Origin: Candidatus Bathyarchaeota archaeon
GTDB taxonomy: Archaea; Thermoproteota; Bathyarchaeia; TCS64
Assembly: GCA_026014875.1 (NCBI GenBank)
Contig: JAOZHO010000005.1
Location: 1 to 64,000, forward strand
DNA length: 64,000 nt
Direction of reading: 5' to 3'
In this document: positions 49,218 to 58,401 of the stretch, in pieces
How positions within the stretch are numbered: position 1 is the first letter of the stretch
Layout of the letters: every line of letters begins with the position of its first letter
The notes under the pieces: model-generated
Seen by the model: the letters and a program-made list of their open reading frames with translations, nothing else
What the model was told of the DNA's origin: nothing
The model's database searches: none
Position numbers and translations under genes: made by a program

Positions 49218-50438
49218 TTGGTATTCGAGGATCTGAGGGGTTTCTTCTCCAAGCAGGCCAAGAACTTCCAGCTGATCCTCCTCAAGAAGACCGGTTTCTC
49301 TTTCTTCAACATGCTGACTCAGGACTACGTCAACATCTACATCCGCCTCCTGGGGGCGAACTTTGTGCAGCTCGGCCTCGTCGGGTCCATCAGCGGCTTA
49401 GTGAACGCCATCATCGCATATCCTTTCGGCTCCCTGATCGACAGGCACAGCTCGAGGAAGATCCTCTTATTAACGATCGCGGCCCAGGCCTTGGTTCCCC
49501 TGACATATTTCTATGCCAGGGACTGGATGTGGATCGCGGTGGCGACCGCCCTGTACACCCTCGCGATGTTCTGCTCCCGGGGGGTCGAGAACGTGGTGGT
49601 CGCTAACTCCCTGAAAGATGAGGACAGGGCCACAGGATTCTCCATGGTGACCGCCCTCTCATTGATTCCCACCGTGGTTGCGCCCCTTGCAGCCGGAGTG
49701 ATACTGACCCGCCTCGGAGGCCTGACCGCTGGGAACATAAGGATCCTATTCCTCATCGAGCTCGCGGGGGTGGCCCTCATCGGTTTGTACGTGGGGCTGC
49801 GCCTGGAGGAGACTGAGAGCTTGGGGAAGCGAGGCGAGTCCCTTCTCCAAGAGCTCAGGGCGGTGATGTCTGGGGGGCCGTACCTGAAGCGCTGGCTCCT
49901 GATCGACACTATGAGCGCATCGTCATTTTCCGTGATGGTGAGGTTCGTCATGGTCTTTGCTGTGGAGGAGAAGGGGGTCGACCCCCTGACCCTGGGGGCC
50001 ATGAGCATGATATACGCCCTAGTGGGGATCCTCTCGGCGATACCCCTGGGGAAACTCGCTGACCGGATCGGGAGGGTGAGGACCGTCGTACTCATCAGGC
50101 CCCTTTTCCACATCTCGACGCTGATACTGCTATTCACCCCGGATCCTCGGTGGATTATCCTGGGCTGGGCTCTCAGGGGGACATTCCAGCCGAGTCTGAG
50201 CATCCTCGCGGCCTACAGAAACGAGTTGGTGCCCCCCTCGGAGAGGGGGAAGTGGATGGGGATCCGGGAGCTCCTCCGGGGGATCTTCAGGATACCCGCG
50301 CCCATCCTCGGGGGAATACTATACTCCCAGGTCTCGCCGCTGGCCCCGTTCCTGTTTCACATGTTCGTGGACGTTTTCCTCAGGATACCCCTGCTCCTCA
50401 CGATGCCTAGGACCCTTGAGGTCGCCAAGGACGACTAG
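49218..50438 (+). CDS. Major facilitator superfamily transporter
   Basis: Carrier of 406 residues with about 11-12 hydrophobic helices. Loop signature in the first half: YPFGSLIDRHSSRKILL (about 69-85); in the second half: PLGKLADRIGRVRTVV (about 277-292). The N terminus is amphipathic and basic (GFFSKQAKNFQLILLKKTG) before the first helix. TTG start at 49218. No partner gene. The substrate cannot be inferred; it is only distantly similar to the other two MFS carriers in the window. Confidence 0.85.
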   Translation: MVFEDLRGFFSKQAKNFQLILLKKTGFSFFNMLTQDYVNIYIRLLGANFVQLGLVGSISGLVNAIIAYPFGSLIDRHSSRKILLLTIAAQALVPLTYFYARDWMWIAVATALYTLAMFCSRGVENVVVANSLKDEDRATGFSMVTALSLIPTVVAPLAAGVILTRLGGLTAGNIRILFLIELAGVALIGLYVGLRLEETESLGKRGESLLQELRAVMSGGPYLKRWLLIDTMSASSFSVMVRFVMVFAVEEKGVDPLTLGAMSMIYALVGILSAIPLGKLADRIGRVRTVVLIRPLFHISTLILLFTPDPRWIILGWALRGTFQPSLSILAAYRNELVPPSERGKWMGIRELLRGIFRIPAPILGGILYSQVSPLAPFLFHMFVDVFLRIPLLLTMPRTLEVAKDD

Positions 50439-50515
50439 AACTTGGAAAAGCTGCGTGTTGAAGGACCCCTCGTTATCGAAAAGTATTTACTTCTCAACAG
50501 TTGTGTTCTGCTGAT

Positions 50516-50779
50516 ATGATCATTCTCGTCTTCTTCGACTGGAGTGCCACCGGTAAGGAGCTCAAGAGATGGAACAACACGTTCAAAGAGGCCTGCGAGA
50601 AGCACGGTATGACGTACAAGGGCTTGTACGGGCCCATGGGCCAGAAGTTTAACTTTACGTGGATCATTGAGAGCGACAGCGTCGACAAGTTCATCGAGGC
50701 CACGAAGTCTGTCAGTCGGCCTCCCGCTATGACCCACTATATCACCGAGGTTCTGCTACCACAGAAGCTCGACGAATAG
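50516..50779 (+). CDS. Small hypothetical alpha/beta protein
   Basis: An 87-residue protein, ATG 50516; an earlier in-frame ATG at 50501 precedes the probable transcription start set by AAAGTATTTA (about 50479-50488). Sequence MIILVFFDWSATGKELKRW, KGLYGPMGQKFNFTWIIES and SVDKFIEATKSV has the strand-helix-strand pattern of the ferredoxin-like alpha/beta-barrel fold (as in Dabb or GYD proteins). No active-site residues are evident. Function unknown. Confidence 0.6.
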   Translation: MIILVFFDWSATGKELKRWNNTFKEACEKHGMTYKGLYGPMGQKFNFTWIIESDSVDKFIEATKSVSRPPAMTHYITEVLLPQKLDE

Positions 50780-50990
50780 ACAACGAGAAAAAACACCGTT
50801 TCCACTTGGATTTTTTCATGCTATCTTTCTCCTTGTAGTACACCACTTTTGATCTCACGAGCGATGCACAGGAAACCTATCGAGGGATCTTAATGGGATG
50901 CATCAATGGGGATTACAGAGATCGTCGAGACGTCGTTTGAGTGAAAAAAGGAATGTAGAAGCATCCCTGGCAGAAGAGTGTTAGTCTCGG

Positions 50991-51176
50991 CTACATCGTG
51001 TTCCAGTGTCTAGCAATCTCCTTGGCGGTGGCGTTCCAGATGTACTCTCCCTGGCTGAGCCTCCGGGGCATCTCGGCGACCTCGGGGTGGTTCCTCTGGA
51101 AGACCCACTCGGCGTCCAGATCGAAGGTGAGGCAGACGCTGCATTTTGCCCCGTTGGGCCAAATATCGTGTCCCAT
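50991..51176 (-). pseudogene. Fragment of a polysaccharide deacetylase gene
   Basis: From ATG 51176, with GGAG upstream, the first 60 residues read MGHDIWPNGAKCSVCLTFDLDAEW and LSQGEYIWN, the N terminus of an archaeal NodB-type deacetylase (motif 1 is TFDLDAE). The frame then ends at 50991, while a full protein has about 270 residues, and nothing further downstream continues it. The initial start and ribosome site are intact, so a short peptide could still be made. Confidence 0.68.
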
Positions 51177-51375
51177 GGGTTTCTCTCCTTTCATTTTCCG
51201 TTCATGCCGGGATGATACAAAACATTTCCCCTCCCCCGGAGGTTCAAAACGGGGCGAAAAAAACATCTTTTTCGGTCAAGCAACCTTTTTTACCCTGATT
51301 CTTCTAGATGCTAGATACGAATACGATACCACGTCACCGGTATGATCTTTGAATAGGAGGGAATTGTGAGCAAGC

Positions 51376-52617
51376 ATGGTCTCGCAGAGCTTCGTCCAGA
51401 GTTTCCTCCTCCTCATCTCCGCGACCCTCTTCCTGAGCTACATCAGCAACCTCTTCTACACCAAGACCCGGATCCCCGACAGCGTCTGGCTTCTGGGCTT
51501 CGGCTACCTCCTGGGCCCGGTGCTGGGCTTCTTCGAGATCGGGACGTTCATGTCGATCTTTCCCCTGCTGATCCTGGTCACCGTCTCCATATTCAGCTTC
51601 GACACGGGGATCAACGTCGACATCTCGTCGGTGATGAGGACCGCGATAAAGGCCCTCCTTCTCTCCATTACCACGTTCCTCGCGGTCACCTTCATCGTGG
51701 GGTTCTCTGTGAGCTTCCTGTTCCCCGACAAGTTCAAGCTCCTTGAAGGCTTGCTGCTGGGAGCCATGATAGGGGGGCTCGGCGGCATCTCCGTGTCAGG
51801 CATCCTCGACCAGCTCAAGACACTGATCCCCTTCATCGAGGACGAGGGGACCGTCCTGAACCTGGAGTCCACCCTCAGCGACCCCATCAAGGTGGTGGCC
51901 TGCGTGACCCTTATCCGGATGATCATGTCCCCCGGGCTCACGTTGGAGGCCGGATTCAAGGACATCGTGTTCACCTTCACCGTCTCGATCCTCTTAGGCC
52001 TCGCCGTGGGGCTCCTATGGGCAGAGGTCCTCAACTTCCTCTGGGGGAGGCCCTACAACTACATGATGACGGTGGCGGCCCTCTTTCCCATCTACATCGC
52101 CTCGGAGGCGGTCGCGGGCACCGGCGGAGGCCCCATCACGGCCCTCGCCTTCGGGCTCACCATCACCAACTACCGTTACATCTCCAGGAAGCTGGGGTCG
52201 AACCGTAAGGTCCGGATCGACAAGAAGCGGATCCGGGAGTTCAACATGGAGATCACGTTTCTGATCAAGGCCTTCTTCTTCGTCTACCTCGGGCTCACCG
52301 TGGAGCTGAGCCTGGAGTACACCCTCGTGGCCCTGGGGATCGTAGCCTTGATGCTCATCGTCCGTTACATGGTGGCCTCGGGGGTGGGGAGCCTCCTCAA
52401 CTTCACCGTGGGGGAGACGGTGCTGAGCAGGGTGATCTTCCTCCAGGGGACCACCGCCCTGGTCCTCAGCGAGCTCCCGGGGCTCTTGGACCCCGCGGGG
52501 CAGTTCCTGAACCTCGAGATCTACAAGAACTTCGCCTACCCCATCGTCCTGGTGACCATCATCTTCGTCTCCGTGGTGGGGCCCACGCTGGCGAAGAGGC
52601 AGCTCCAGAGAATGTAG
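51376..52617 (+). CDS. Cation:proton antiporter (CPA family)
   Basis: Membrane antiporter of 413 residues with about 11-12 helices. Typical traits: a first-half segment FSFDTGINVDISSV (as in KefB/NhaP types, about 73-86), GGLGGISVSGIL (about 133), an unwound helix SEAVAGTGGGPITALAFGL (about 238-256) and a last-third VRYMVAS (Arg in helix 11). A NhaP-like ND or DD pair is not clear; ESTLSDPIKV (about 160) offers Glu, Ser and Asp at the equivalent place. Likely exchanges Na+ or K+ for H+. It ends 4 nt from the convergent DUF362 stop. Confidence 0.85.
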   Translation: MVSQSFVQSFLLLISATLFLSYISNLFYTKTRIPDSVWLLGFGYLLGPVLGFFEIGTFMSIFPLLILVTVSIFSFDTGINVDISSVMRTAIKALLLSITTFLAVTFIVGFSVSFLFPDKFKLLEGLLLGAMIGGLGGISVSGILDQLKTLIPFIEDEGTVLNLESTLSDPIKVVACVTLIRMIMSPGLTLEAGFKDIVFTFTVSILLGLAVGLLWAEVLNFLWGRPYNYMMTVAALFPIYIASEAVAGTGGGPITALAFGLTITNYRYISRKLGSNRKVRIDKKRIREFNMEITFLIKAFFFVYLGLTVELSLEYTLVALGIVALMLIVRYMVASGVGSLLNFTVGETVLSRVIFLQGTTALVLSELPGLLDPAGQFLNLEIYKNFAYPIVLVTIIFVSVVGPTLAKRQLQRM

Positions 52618-52621
52618 AGGC

Positions 52622-53743
52622 TCAGGCACCCGTGATGTAGACGTTCATCCTGTCCTCGTCGAGAACCACTCTGTGCCCCGCCTCCCTGAGCACCTCCGCG
52701 GAGAGCCTCAGCCACCTGCCGTGGGATTCGGGCTCGTCGTTCTCGGGGTCGAACTTGGAGAGATCCTCGTGGCCCTGGAGCCTCGCGGCCTGCATCAGGA
52801 CGTTCCGGGTGGCCCAGGCGTCGAGGGCGCAAGGATCCGTGCCCGCCATGATGATGTCGAGCCTCGTGGCCTCGTCGTAGTTGCTCCGGGGCCCCTTCCC
52901 AGGGGTGGAGTTAACCCAGATCGCGTCGAGGACGTTGAGGTCGGGTGCCCGGGTCCCGGCGATCTCGGTCCCCATCCCCCCGGTCAGGACGCTCCTGTGG
53001 GCGCCCCTGTCCTGGAGCTTGTCGCTGACCACCCCCATGTAGTGCTTGACGCATCCCGTGACCCCGCAGATGAAGTGAGCCTTGAGCACCGGGACGTTGA
53101 TGAGCTTCAGCTTGTCGGAGTCGTAGGCCGAGGCCTCGGGGTCCCAGACCCCCTCTTTGAAGCTGATCCGGGTGCCGTGGGCCGTCTTGAACTTTGGGTA
53201 GGAGACCCTGATCCCCGTGGCTGGGTCGGCGTCGTCCTCGATGATATAGCCATCGTTGTCATCTCCCTCGGAGTACTCCCCCACTTCGTTCGAGGTGATC
53301 TCGTCCCAGAGATTGGTGGTGACTCTGTACCCGGGGAAGGACTCGGCGACGACCCGGTTCGACTGGGCCCTGTCCTCGGCGTTGTTCGCCTCGTAGTCGA
53401 GGCTCCCCCCGTGGCGTGTGGAGCCGTACTGGGCCTGGCCGTTGTCGGCGATGACCACTTCCCCGGTGAACCCGTCGGGATGGGCGACGATGGCGTCCAC
53501 TATGGCTTTGACGAGGTCCGTGTTGGTGCCCCCTCTCTCGTTCCACTGGGAGTTGACTTTCACGATGACGATGGAGTCTGAGGGCACAAGCCCGTAGAAT
53601 TCGACTCCTTTGCTCCCCATGAGTTCGATGAGTCTCTGGAAACCTCCGTCCCGGCCGTTCGTGTTCTTCACGACGAAGATGTCGGATGCTTCATCGCACG
53701 CAGCCTTCGCCTCGTTGAGTTCCAATTCCAATACGTCGCCCAT
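52622..53743 (-). CDS. DUF362-domain protein
   Basis: Cytosolic protein of about 373 residues containing DUF362, a family of unknown function often encoded beside iron-sulfur proteins. Recognisable pieces: SIVIVKVNSQW (about 76), GFTGEVVIADNGQAQYG (about 107), INVPVLKAHFICGVTGCVKHYMG (residues about 238-260 in the genome, the family core with KxH and two Cys) and ILD-like AGTDPCALDAW (about 323). Start ATG 53743 follows GAGGAAA. The frame is open much further upstream, but that is antiphase of the CcdA gene. It ends the minus-strand redox cluster and is 74 nt after CcdA. Confidence 0.82.
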   Translation of the reverse strand: MGDVLELELNEAKAACDEASDIFVVKNTNGRDGGFQRLIELMGSKGVEFYGLVPSDSIVIVKVNSQWNERGGTNTDLVKAIVDAIVAHPDGFTGEVVIADNGQAQYGSTRHGGSLDYEANNAEDRAQSNRVVAESFPGYRVTTNLWDEITSNEVGEYSEGDDNDGYIIEDDADPATGIRVSYPKFKTAHGTRISFKEGVWDPEASAYDSDKLKLINVPVLKAHFICGVTGCVKHYMGVVSDKLQDRGAHRSVLTGGMGTEIAGTRAPDLNVLDAIWVNSTPGKGPRSNYDEATRLDIIMAGTDPCALDAWATRNVLMQAARLQGHEDLSKFDPENDEPESHGRWLRLSAEVLREAGHRVVLDEDRMNVYITGA

Positions 53744-53817
53744 GTTTGTTTCCTCGATTAATACGAAACTATTGCTCACTGATTCGTTGCAGATGCTAAT
53801 AATCCTTGACTCGGCGC

Positions 53818-54474
53818 TCAGAGGTAGGTGGCGTAGTAATAGTAGATGAGGTAGAGTCCTACGGCGACGAGGATCGCCCCGCTGGCTCTGCGGAGCTTCT
53901 CCGTGGCCATGTTGATTCTCTGGATCATGTAATCCTTGGTCTGGGAGAGGATGAGCGTGGTTACGATGAGGGGTGCCCCCATTCCCAGGGCGTAGGCGAT
54001 GAAGGTGAGGATTCCCTGGGCGAGTCCCTTGGACATGGAGTAGAAGAGGACGCTGATGAATATGGGGGCGGAGCAGCCTACGCCGGCTAGGCCGTAGACT
54101 ATGCCGTATGTGTAGAGGCCTAGGAGTCCCTGTTTCTTGGAGGGCCCGATGTTGAGGGAGATGAAGGGCGTCTTGAGGTCCAGTAGGTTTCCCAGCCCCA
54201 TTGCGATGAGGATGACTCCGGCCGCGATGTCTAGGAGGGGGATGATCTGGGGGACGAGTTCTCCGAGGCTTGAGGCGAGAGCCCCGATTGCGGCGAAGAC
54301 GGTGATGAGCCCTAGGGTGCATGCGAGGCCTCCTGTGAGGGCTTTCACTGCTCCGAATTTGGCTCCGAGGTAGTAGGAGATGTATCCGGGGAGGAGGGCG
54401 TAGCTGCAGGGGGAGAAGAGGGTGAAGACGCCGGCGGAGAAGGCGAAGGCCAGCCCGGAGAGTTGGAGTGTCAT
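53818..54474 (-). CDS. ccdA: CcdA-type thiol-disulfide transporter
   Basis: Polytopic membrane protein of 218 residues with six helices; carries reducing power from cytosolic thioredoxin across the membrane. The paired Cys needed for activity are present: FSPCSYALLPGYIS (helix 1, about 20-33) and GVGCSAPIF (helix 4, about 131-139), each before the conserved Pro. Length and helix number match archaeal and bacterial CcdA. It lies 8 nt after the TlpA gene, whose extracytoplasmic CGPC site is its natural partner. Confidence 0.93.
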   Translation of the reverse strand: MTLQLSGLAFAFSAGVFTLFSPCSYALLPGYISYYLGAKFGAVKALTGGLACTLGLITVFAAIGALASSLGELVPQIIPLLDIAAGVILIAMGLGNLLDLKTPFISLNIGPSKKQGLLGLYTYGIVYGLAGVGCSAPIFISVLFYSMSKGLAQGILTFIAYALGMGAPLIVTTLILSQTKDYMIQRINMATEKLRRASGAILVAVGLYLIYYYYATYL

Positions 54475-54482
54475 CCTCGTGT

Positions 54483-55040
54483 CTACTCGTTGACGAGGGA
54501 TAATATTTCAGTCTTCAGCTTCAGCGCCGAGACGGGACCCACATGCCTGAACCTGATCTCGCCCTCCCGGTCGAGGATGATATAGGTGGGGATGCCGGAG
54601 ACCTCGAACTGCTGGGTCACCGGGGGATCCGCGAGGTCCCTAGCGTGGATCCAGTTCGCGTCGTATTCCTCCACCCAGTCCCTGAGGACCGGCACTGTAT
54701 CGAAGTTCGGGTCAACGGATATGGAGATCAAGACGAACTGGTCCCCGATGTCCTTGTGAGCGGATACGAGGTCACGCATCGCGGCCCGGCATGGGCCGCA
54801 CCAGGTCGCCATGAAGTCCAAGACCACCACCTCCCCGCTGTAATCGCTGAGAGTTACGGTGTCCCCGTTGATGTCGGGGATCGAGAAGTCCAGCTTGTCC
54901 CTCTGGATCTGTATAAGATACCAGCCCCCGACGATAATAGAAACCCCGACGACCGCGAAGATAATTAGTCTCAGATTCTTGCTCTTCGAACCATCTGTTG
55001 ATGTCACGCGAGGTTTCCTCCCGGGCCCATATTCCTCCAC
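54483..55040 (-). CDS. Membrane-anchored thioredoxin-like protein (TlpA/ResA type)
   Basis: Thiol-disulfide oxidoreductase of 185 residues: cytosolic basic N terminus, one signal-anchor helix (about 24-43, LIIFAVVGVSIIVGGWYLI), and an outward-facing thioredoxin fold with ATWCGPCRAAM (Cys pair near 78-81) and the cis-Pro in SGIPTYIILD (about 153). Typical AhpC/TSA-Redoxin features (DFSIPDINGDTVTLSDYSG in the genome) are present. Reduced by CcdA encoded next, it may handle disulfides of exported redox or metal-binding proteins. No cytochrome c maturation genes are visible here. Confidence 0.93.
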   Translation of the reverse strand: MEEYGPGRKPRVTSTDGSKSKNLRLIIFAVVGVSIIVGGWYLIQIQRDKLDFSIPDINGDTVTLSDYSGEVVVLDFMATWCGPCRAAMRDLVSAHKDIGDQFVLISISVDPNFDTVPVLRDWVEEYDANWIHARDLADPPVTQQFEVSGIPTYIILDREGEIRFRHVGPVSALKLKTEILSLVNE

Positions 55041-55146
55041 TCGGCCTCGAATAAAGATTGGTAATCGTTTCAGGAATATTCTTAGACCCTAATGCAAGGA
55101 GACGGCATCAACAATCATGTCTGCTGATGCTATCTTGCTGCACTCG

Positions 55147-55374
55147 CTAATCTTCCCAAAGTGTATCTCTGATCCCGTCGAGTTCCCCGGCGGTTATCTC
55201 TCCCCGGGCGTACCGCTCCTCGGCGATTCTCAGGGCCCTGCTGCGACCTCCCCCGCCGTACAGGGGCATTCCGTAGAAGAGGAAATAGATGCCTGCCGCG
55301 AGGGCTATCCAGAAGAGCCACATGCCCCCGCCCATCCAGCCAAAGCCCATCATGAGGAGGTTCCTCCGATCCAC
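55147..55374 (-). CDS. SHOCT-domain small membrane protein
   Basis: A 75-residue protein with one membrane helix (MMGFGWMGGGMWLFWIALAAGIYFLFY, residues about 8-34) rich in Met and Gly, a short Gly loop, and a C-terminal SHOCT motif: ALRIAEERYARGEITAGELDGIRDTL (about 47-72). The Met/Trp-rich membrane part with SHOCT tail is often found beside copper and other metal-handling genes. It lies between the TRASH-tailed regulator and the TlpA-CcdA pair on the same strand. Confidence 0.82.
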   Translation of the reverse strand: MDRRNLLMMGFGWMGGGMWLFWIALAAGIYFLFYGMPLYGGGGRSRALRIAEERYARGEITAGELDGIRDTLWED

Positions 55375-55592
55375 GCCTCGTTGATGAGGGGTTGTGCAGG
55401 CATGGGGGTTGAGATCAAGGTTAAATTTTCTTTCAGATTCATGGTTCCCTTCACCTTGTCTGAACGGACACTAATAAATATGTCCTCCTATGATATATCA
55501 AGAATATATAATGTTTTATCGATGCTCTCAGATTGGCACAGGTTGATTAATGGGGAAGGAATCACGAAGATACGCAGGGAGGGGTGATAGGC

Positions 55593-56036
55593 CTATTCCT
55601 TCATCTCGCGTATGTAGGGCGCCGCGCAGTGGGAGCAGCAGAAGACCAGCTCCTCCCCCTTGATGACCTCCCTGTGGCCCCCCTCGTAGATCTTGCAGCC
55701 GCAGTGGGCGCAGACGTCTAGGCTAGGCTCGATGGCCACCGAGACGAGGTTGGCGAAGCGCAGGAAGAGCCGGTTGCATAGGGCGGTCCCCTCCTCTGTG
55801 AGGTAGTGGACTTTCCTCTCCTTCTGCCCCACCATCTCGCTGTTCTGGCCGGCCAGCCCTCTCTCCTCTAGCCTCTGGAGGAAAGGGTAGACGAGGCCGG
55901 GGCTGATCTTCTTTCCCACCCTGTTCCGGAACTTGCGGATGATGCCGTAGCCGTGGGTGGGGCCCTCGTAGAGGATGGTGAGTATGTAGAACCTCGAAAA
56001 ATCGGAGATGAGGTCGTCGACGTCGAGCTCTGCCAT
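55593..56036 (-). CDS. PadR-type winged-helix regulator with C-terminal TRASH-like zinc domain
   Basis: Transcription factor of 147 residues. Residues 8-90 form the PadR winged helix: FSRFYILTILYEGPTHGYGI in the genome, ISPGLVYPFLQRLEERGLA, and a wing QKERKVHYLTEEG. Residues about 108-142 hold Cys pairs in a TRASH-like pattern: CAHCGCKIY and FCCSHCAAPYI, which in related regulators senses copper or other metals. No PadR dimerisation helix of usual length is present. The gene heads the SHOCT-TlpA-CcdA-DUF362 row and probably regulates it. A TATATTTATA run lies at about 56059-56068 upstream. Confidence 0.88.
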   Translation of the reverse strand: MAELDVDDLISDFSRFYILTILYEGPTHGYGIIRKFRNRVGKKISPGLVYPFLQRLEERGLAGQNSEMVGQKERKVHYLTEEGTALCNRLFLRFANLVSVAIEPSLDVCAHCGCKIYEGGHREVIKGEELVFCCSHCAAPYIREMKE

Positions 56037-56098
56037 GGTCTGGGATATGTCACGAACTGATATATTTATAGCTTCCCTAGAGGTCGCCCTGCCCGTGA

Positions 56099-56320
56099 CC
56101 CCCTCATTTCACGGGGCCATTAGCGCTACTTGGACGGGTTAGCGATCTGTTCGAGGAACTGTGGCTCGAGACGGTGGACACTCCCATGGGGCTCTCGGAC
56201 AAGCAGAGCGGCAGTTTATTTTTCCCCAAGGTCGAGGGAGACTTCGACTACAAGGTTATCACAGTCACGGATGAACGTTCCCCCCTCTTCGTCAAGGACA
56301 TGTTCGATTATTACTGCTAG
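56099..56320 (+). pseudogene. C-terminal gene remnant without start codon
   Basis: An open frame of 73 codons between an in-frame stop at 56096-56098 and TAG at 56318-56320, with no start codon before codon 26 (ATG in PMGLSDKQ). It reads RVSDLFEELWLETVDTP, LFFPKVEGDFDYKVITVTDE and SPLFVKDMFDYYC, which looks like protein rather than noise and resembles the ends of archaeal winged-helix regulators. I regard it as the tail of a lost gene. The 430-nt gap between the PadR regulator and the MFS gene holds nothing else clear. Confidence 0.5.
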
Positions 56321-56472
56321 AGAGCATCAGCAAGGATGCCCGATCTTCTGCTGGATTCTAAGCCAGAGGAGTGAATCGCAGATACTTGGCCCGAGTGAGG
56401 GCCCTCGCAAGTGGTTATTATTAAATAGGCAACGCTGTGTCTACTCTTGATCTCTAAGAAGGCGAATAACAA

Positions 56473-57669
56473 GTGGGTAAAAAGGCGAAGAAGGCTGTAT
56501 CTTTCATCAACTACGGCCTCATCGTGATGACTGTCACCCATGTCCTCACCCACGTCTTCGGCGGAATCCACCCCGCGATCTTCTCGATACTGAGAGAGGA
56601 GTTCAGCCTCTCCCTCCAGCAGCTGGGTATAATCGCGGCCATACCACCCCTGCTTCAGGCCCTCGTATCGATCCCCACAGGGCTCCTCTCCGACAGGTTC
56701 GGAGCGAAGAGGATGGTTCTCGTGAGCCTCGTCGTGGCTCTCCTAGGCGCTGTGCTTGCCAGCCAGACCACGAATCCCCTGATGTTCATCGTGGCCATCA
56801 GCATCGTCTACCTCAACACCACCATCTACCACCCGGCGTCGTACAGCTACACATCGAACCTCTTCGAGGGCAGGGATAGGCCCAAAGCCCTGGGACTCCA
56901 TGGGGCCGGAGGGACCTTGGGCCACGCTATAGGCCCCCTCTCCGTGAGTATCCTCATCGGCCTCCTGGGTATGGAGTGGAGGCAGGTCTACCTCCTCCTA
57001 GGGGCGCCGCTGCTTCTGGGCATAGTGATGGTTCTCTACCTGAAAGACGGTGACGGGGCGAAAAGCGAGGAGGCTGAGCCGGAGACCGTGAAGGTGGACG
57101 CGCCTTCAGTCAGGTCGATACTGTCCAAGAGCATGGTGATGTTTCTCGCCTACTCGGCCCTGAGGATGATGGGGAGCTCCATGATCTCCAACTTCATCGT
57201 CCTCTACCTCCAGGACGTGAGGCACCTAAACCTCGCCCTGGCGAGCCTCATCGCGAGCGGCACGATGCTCTTCGGCTTCCTTGCCGCCCCCATCGGGGGA
57301 TTCATGGCGGCGAGGTTCGGGGAGAAGAAATGGATTCTGGGCACCTTCTCCTTCGGGTGCATCCTCCTGGCCATCTCCATATTCGTCCCCAGCGCCACGA
57401 TGTTCGCAATCCTCTACATCGGGTACGGCATTTGCAATACTCTGGGCATGGCGGGGCGATCCTCCATCATGGCGATGCTCTCCCCGAAAGGCCAGAGGGG
57501 GCTCGGATACGCCCTCTTCTTCCTCCCCGGTAGCATCATGGGAGCCATAGCCCCGATAATAGCGGGATACATCGCCCAGACCTACGGATTCAACACGATA
57601 TTCTACCTCTCCCTGGCCGTATACGCCCTGGCCCTCGGCGTACTGAGATTCCTGGTAAAAGTCGAATGA
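56473..57669 (+). CDS. Major facilitator superfamily transporter (FsR-like)
   Basis: Carrier of 398 residues with 12 predicted helices. Loop 2-3 signature GLLSDRFGAKRMVLVS (about 75-90), partner loop in the second half GGFMAARFGEKKW (about 276-288). The helix 4-5 region has YHPASYSY and GLHGAGGTLGHAIGP, resembling the fosmidomycin-resistance (FsR) branch, where HPAA and HG are hallmark motifs. GTG start at 56473 with the charged N terminus GKKAKKAVS. The central loop is acidic (SEEAEPETVKVDAP). Substrate unknown. Confidence 0.85.
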   Translation: MGKKAKKAVSFINYGLIVMTVTHVLTHVFGGIHPAIFSILREEFSLSLQQLGIIAAIPPLLQALVSIPTGLLSDRFGAKRMVLVSLVVALLGAVLASQTTNPLMFIVAISIVYLNTTIYHPASYSYTSNLFEGRDRPKALGLHGAGGTLGHAIGPLSVSILIGLLGMEWRQVYLLLGAPLLLGIVMVLYLKDGDGAKSEEAEPETVKVDAPSVRSILSKSMVMFLAYSALRMMGSSMISNFIVLYLQDVRHLNLALASLIASGTMLFGFLAAPIGGFMAARFGEKKWILGTFSFGCILLAISIFVPSATMFAILYIGYGICNTLGMAGRSSIMAMLSPKGQRGLGYALFFLPGSIMGAIAPIIAGYIAQTYGFNTIFYLSLAVYALALGVLRFLVKVE

Positions 57670-57682
57670 GCCAGAGCAGAGA

Positions 57683-58129
57683 TTAGGCGGAGGGTGATCG
57701 TGATGCCCTTTCCCAGATCACGTGGGTGCTCAACTGCATTCCCCCCAGGAGCATCAAGGGTGTGCTCAACGTCAACCGATCCCCTTCGAACTCGTACAGC
57801 CTCTCCTGGCTCACGCCGACCCAGTTGGGGAACAGGCTGACCTCGATATGGTGGACGACCTTATCCCCCCTGACCTCGAATCGACCGCTGTATGAGACGT
57901 AGCCCTCGACGGCGGCAATCTTCTCCTTAACCGTGCCTCCACGGATATCCCCGAAAGCGAAGATCGGGCGGCCCTCCTTCATGAAAGCCACGGACACGTA
58001 CCCTTCCTCGCTGTATAGGAGGTATCCTGTGCGGTGGCCGCGTCGGAACAGATCTCCGTTTTCATCCCTCGTCTCGACGGAGATCAGTTTCCAGGTTCCG
58101 ATGAACTTCTGCTCGTCAGTGACTGCCAT
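57683..58129 (-). CDS. Lipocalin-like domain protein
   Basis: A 148-residue protein of the Lipocalin_5 type: KFIGTWKLISVETRDENGD at the N terminus has the conserved GTW, then alternating strands (RTGYLLYSEEGYVSVAFM, YVSYSGRFEVRGDKVVHHIEVS and RLTLSTP in the genome) that would form an up-and-down barrel. No signal peptide. Function and ligand unknown; these proteins occur singly in many prokaryotes. It is convergent with the MFS gene, 13 nt apart. Confidence 0.85.
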   Translation of the reverse strand: MAVTDEQKFIGTWKLISVETRDENGDLFRRGHRTGYLLYSEEGYVSVAFMKEGRPIFAFGDIRGGTVKEKIAAVEGYVSYSGRFEVRGDKVVHHIEVSLFPNWVGVSQERLYEFEGDRLTLSTPLMLLGGMQLSTHVIWERASRSPSA

Positions 58130-58401
58130 CCATATCGCCGGATAAATGTTGAAACTCCTGAGGATAAGAGTTGGGGGTAAAAAAGGGTGTATTTATCGTG
58201 TGAAACCTGCTCTCGACGGACTTTAATTTGCCCACAAAAAAGGTAGGGGGGGTATTCGATCCGCCTATGAACATCCCTCAAAACACGAAAAGCACCGTGA
58301 AAAACCCTCCGATGGGGTCAGAAATAGCATAAAAAAGTGCTCCTAAGCAAGGATTTCAAGCAAGTAATGCTATCCCTCGATCCGGGTCAAAGGGGGGAGA
58401 A

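Noticed and set aside
53744-54322. Upstream extension of the DUF362 protein
   Set aside because: It is antiphase to the CcdA gene, with repetitive Arg/His/Pro composition.
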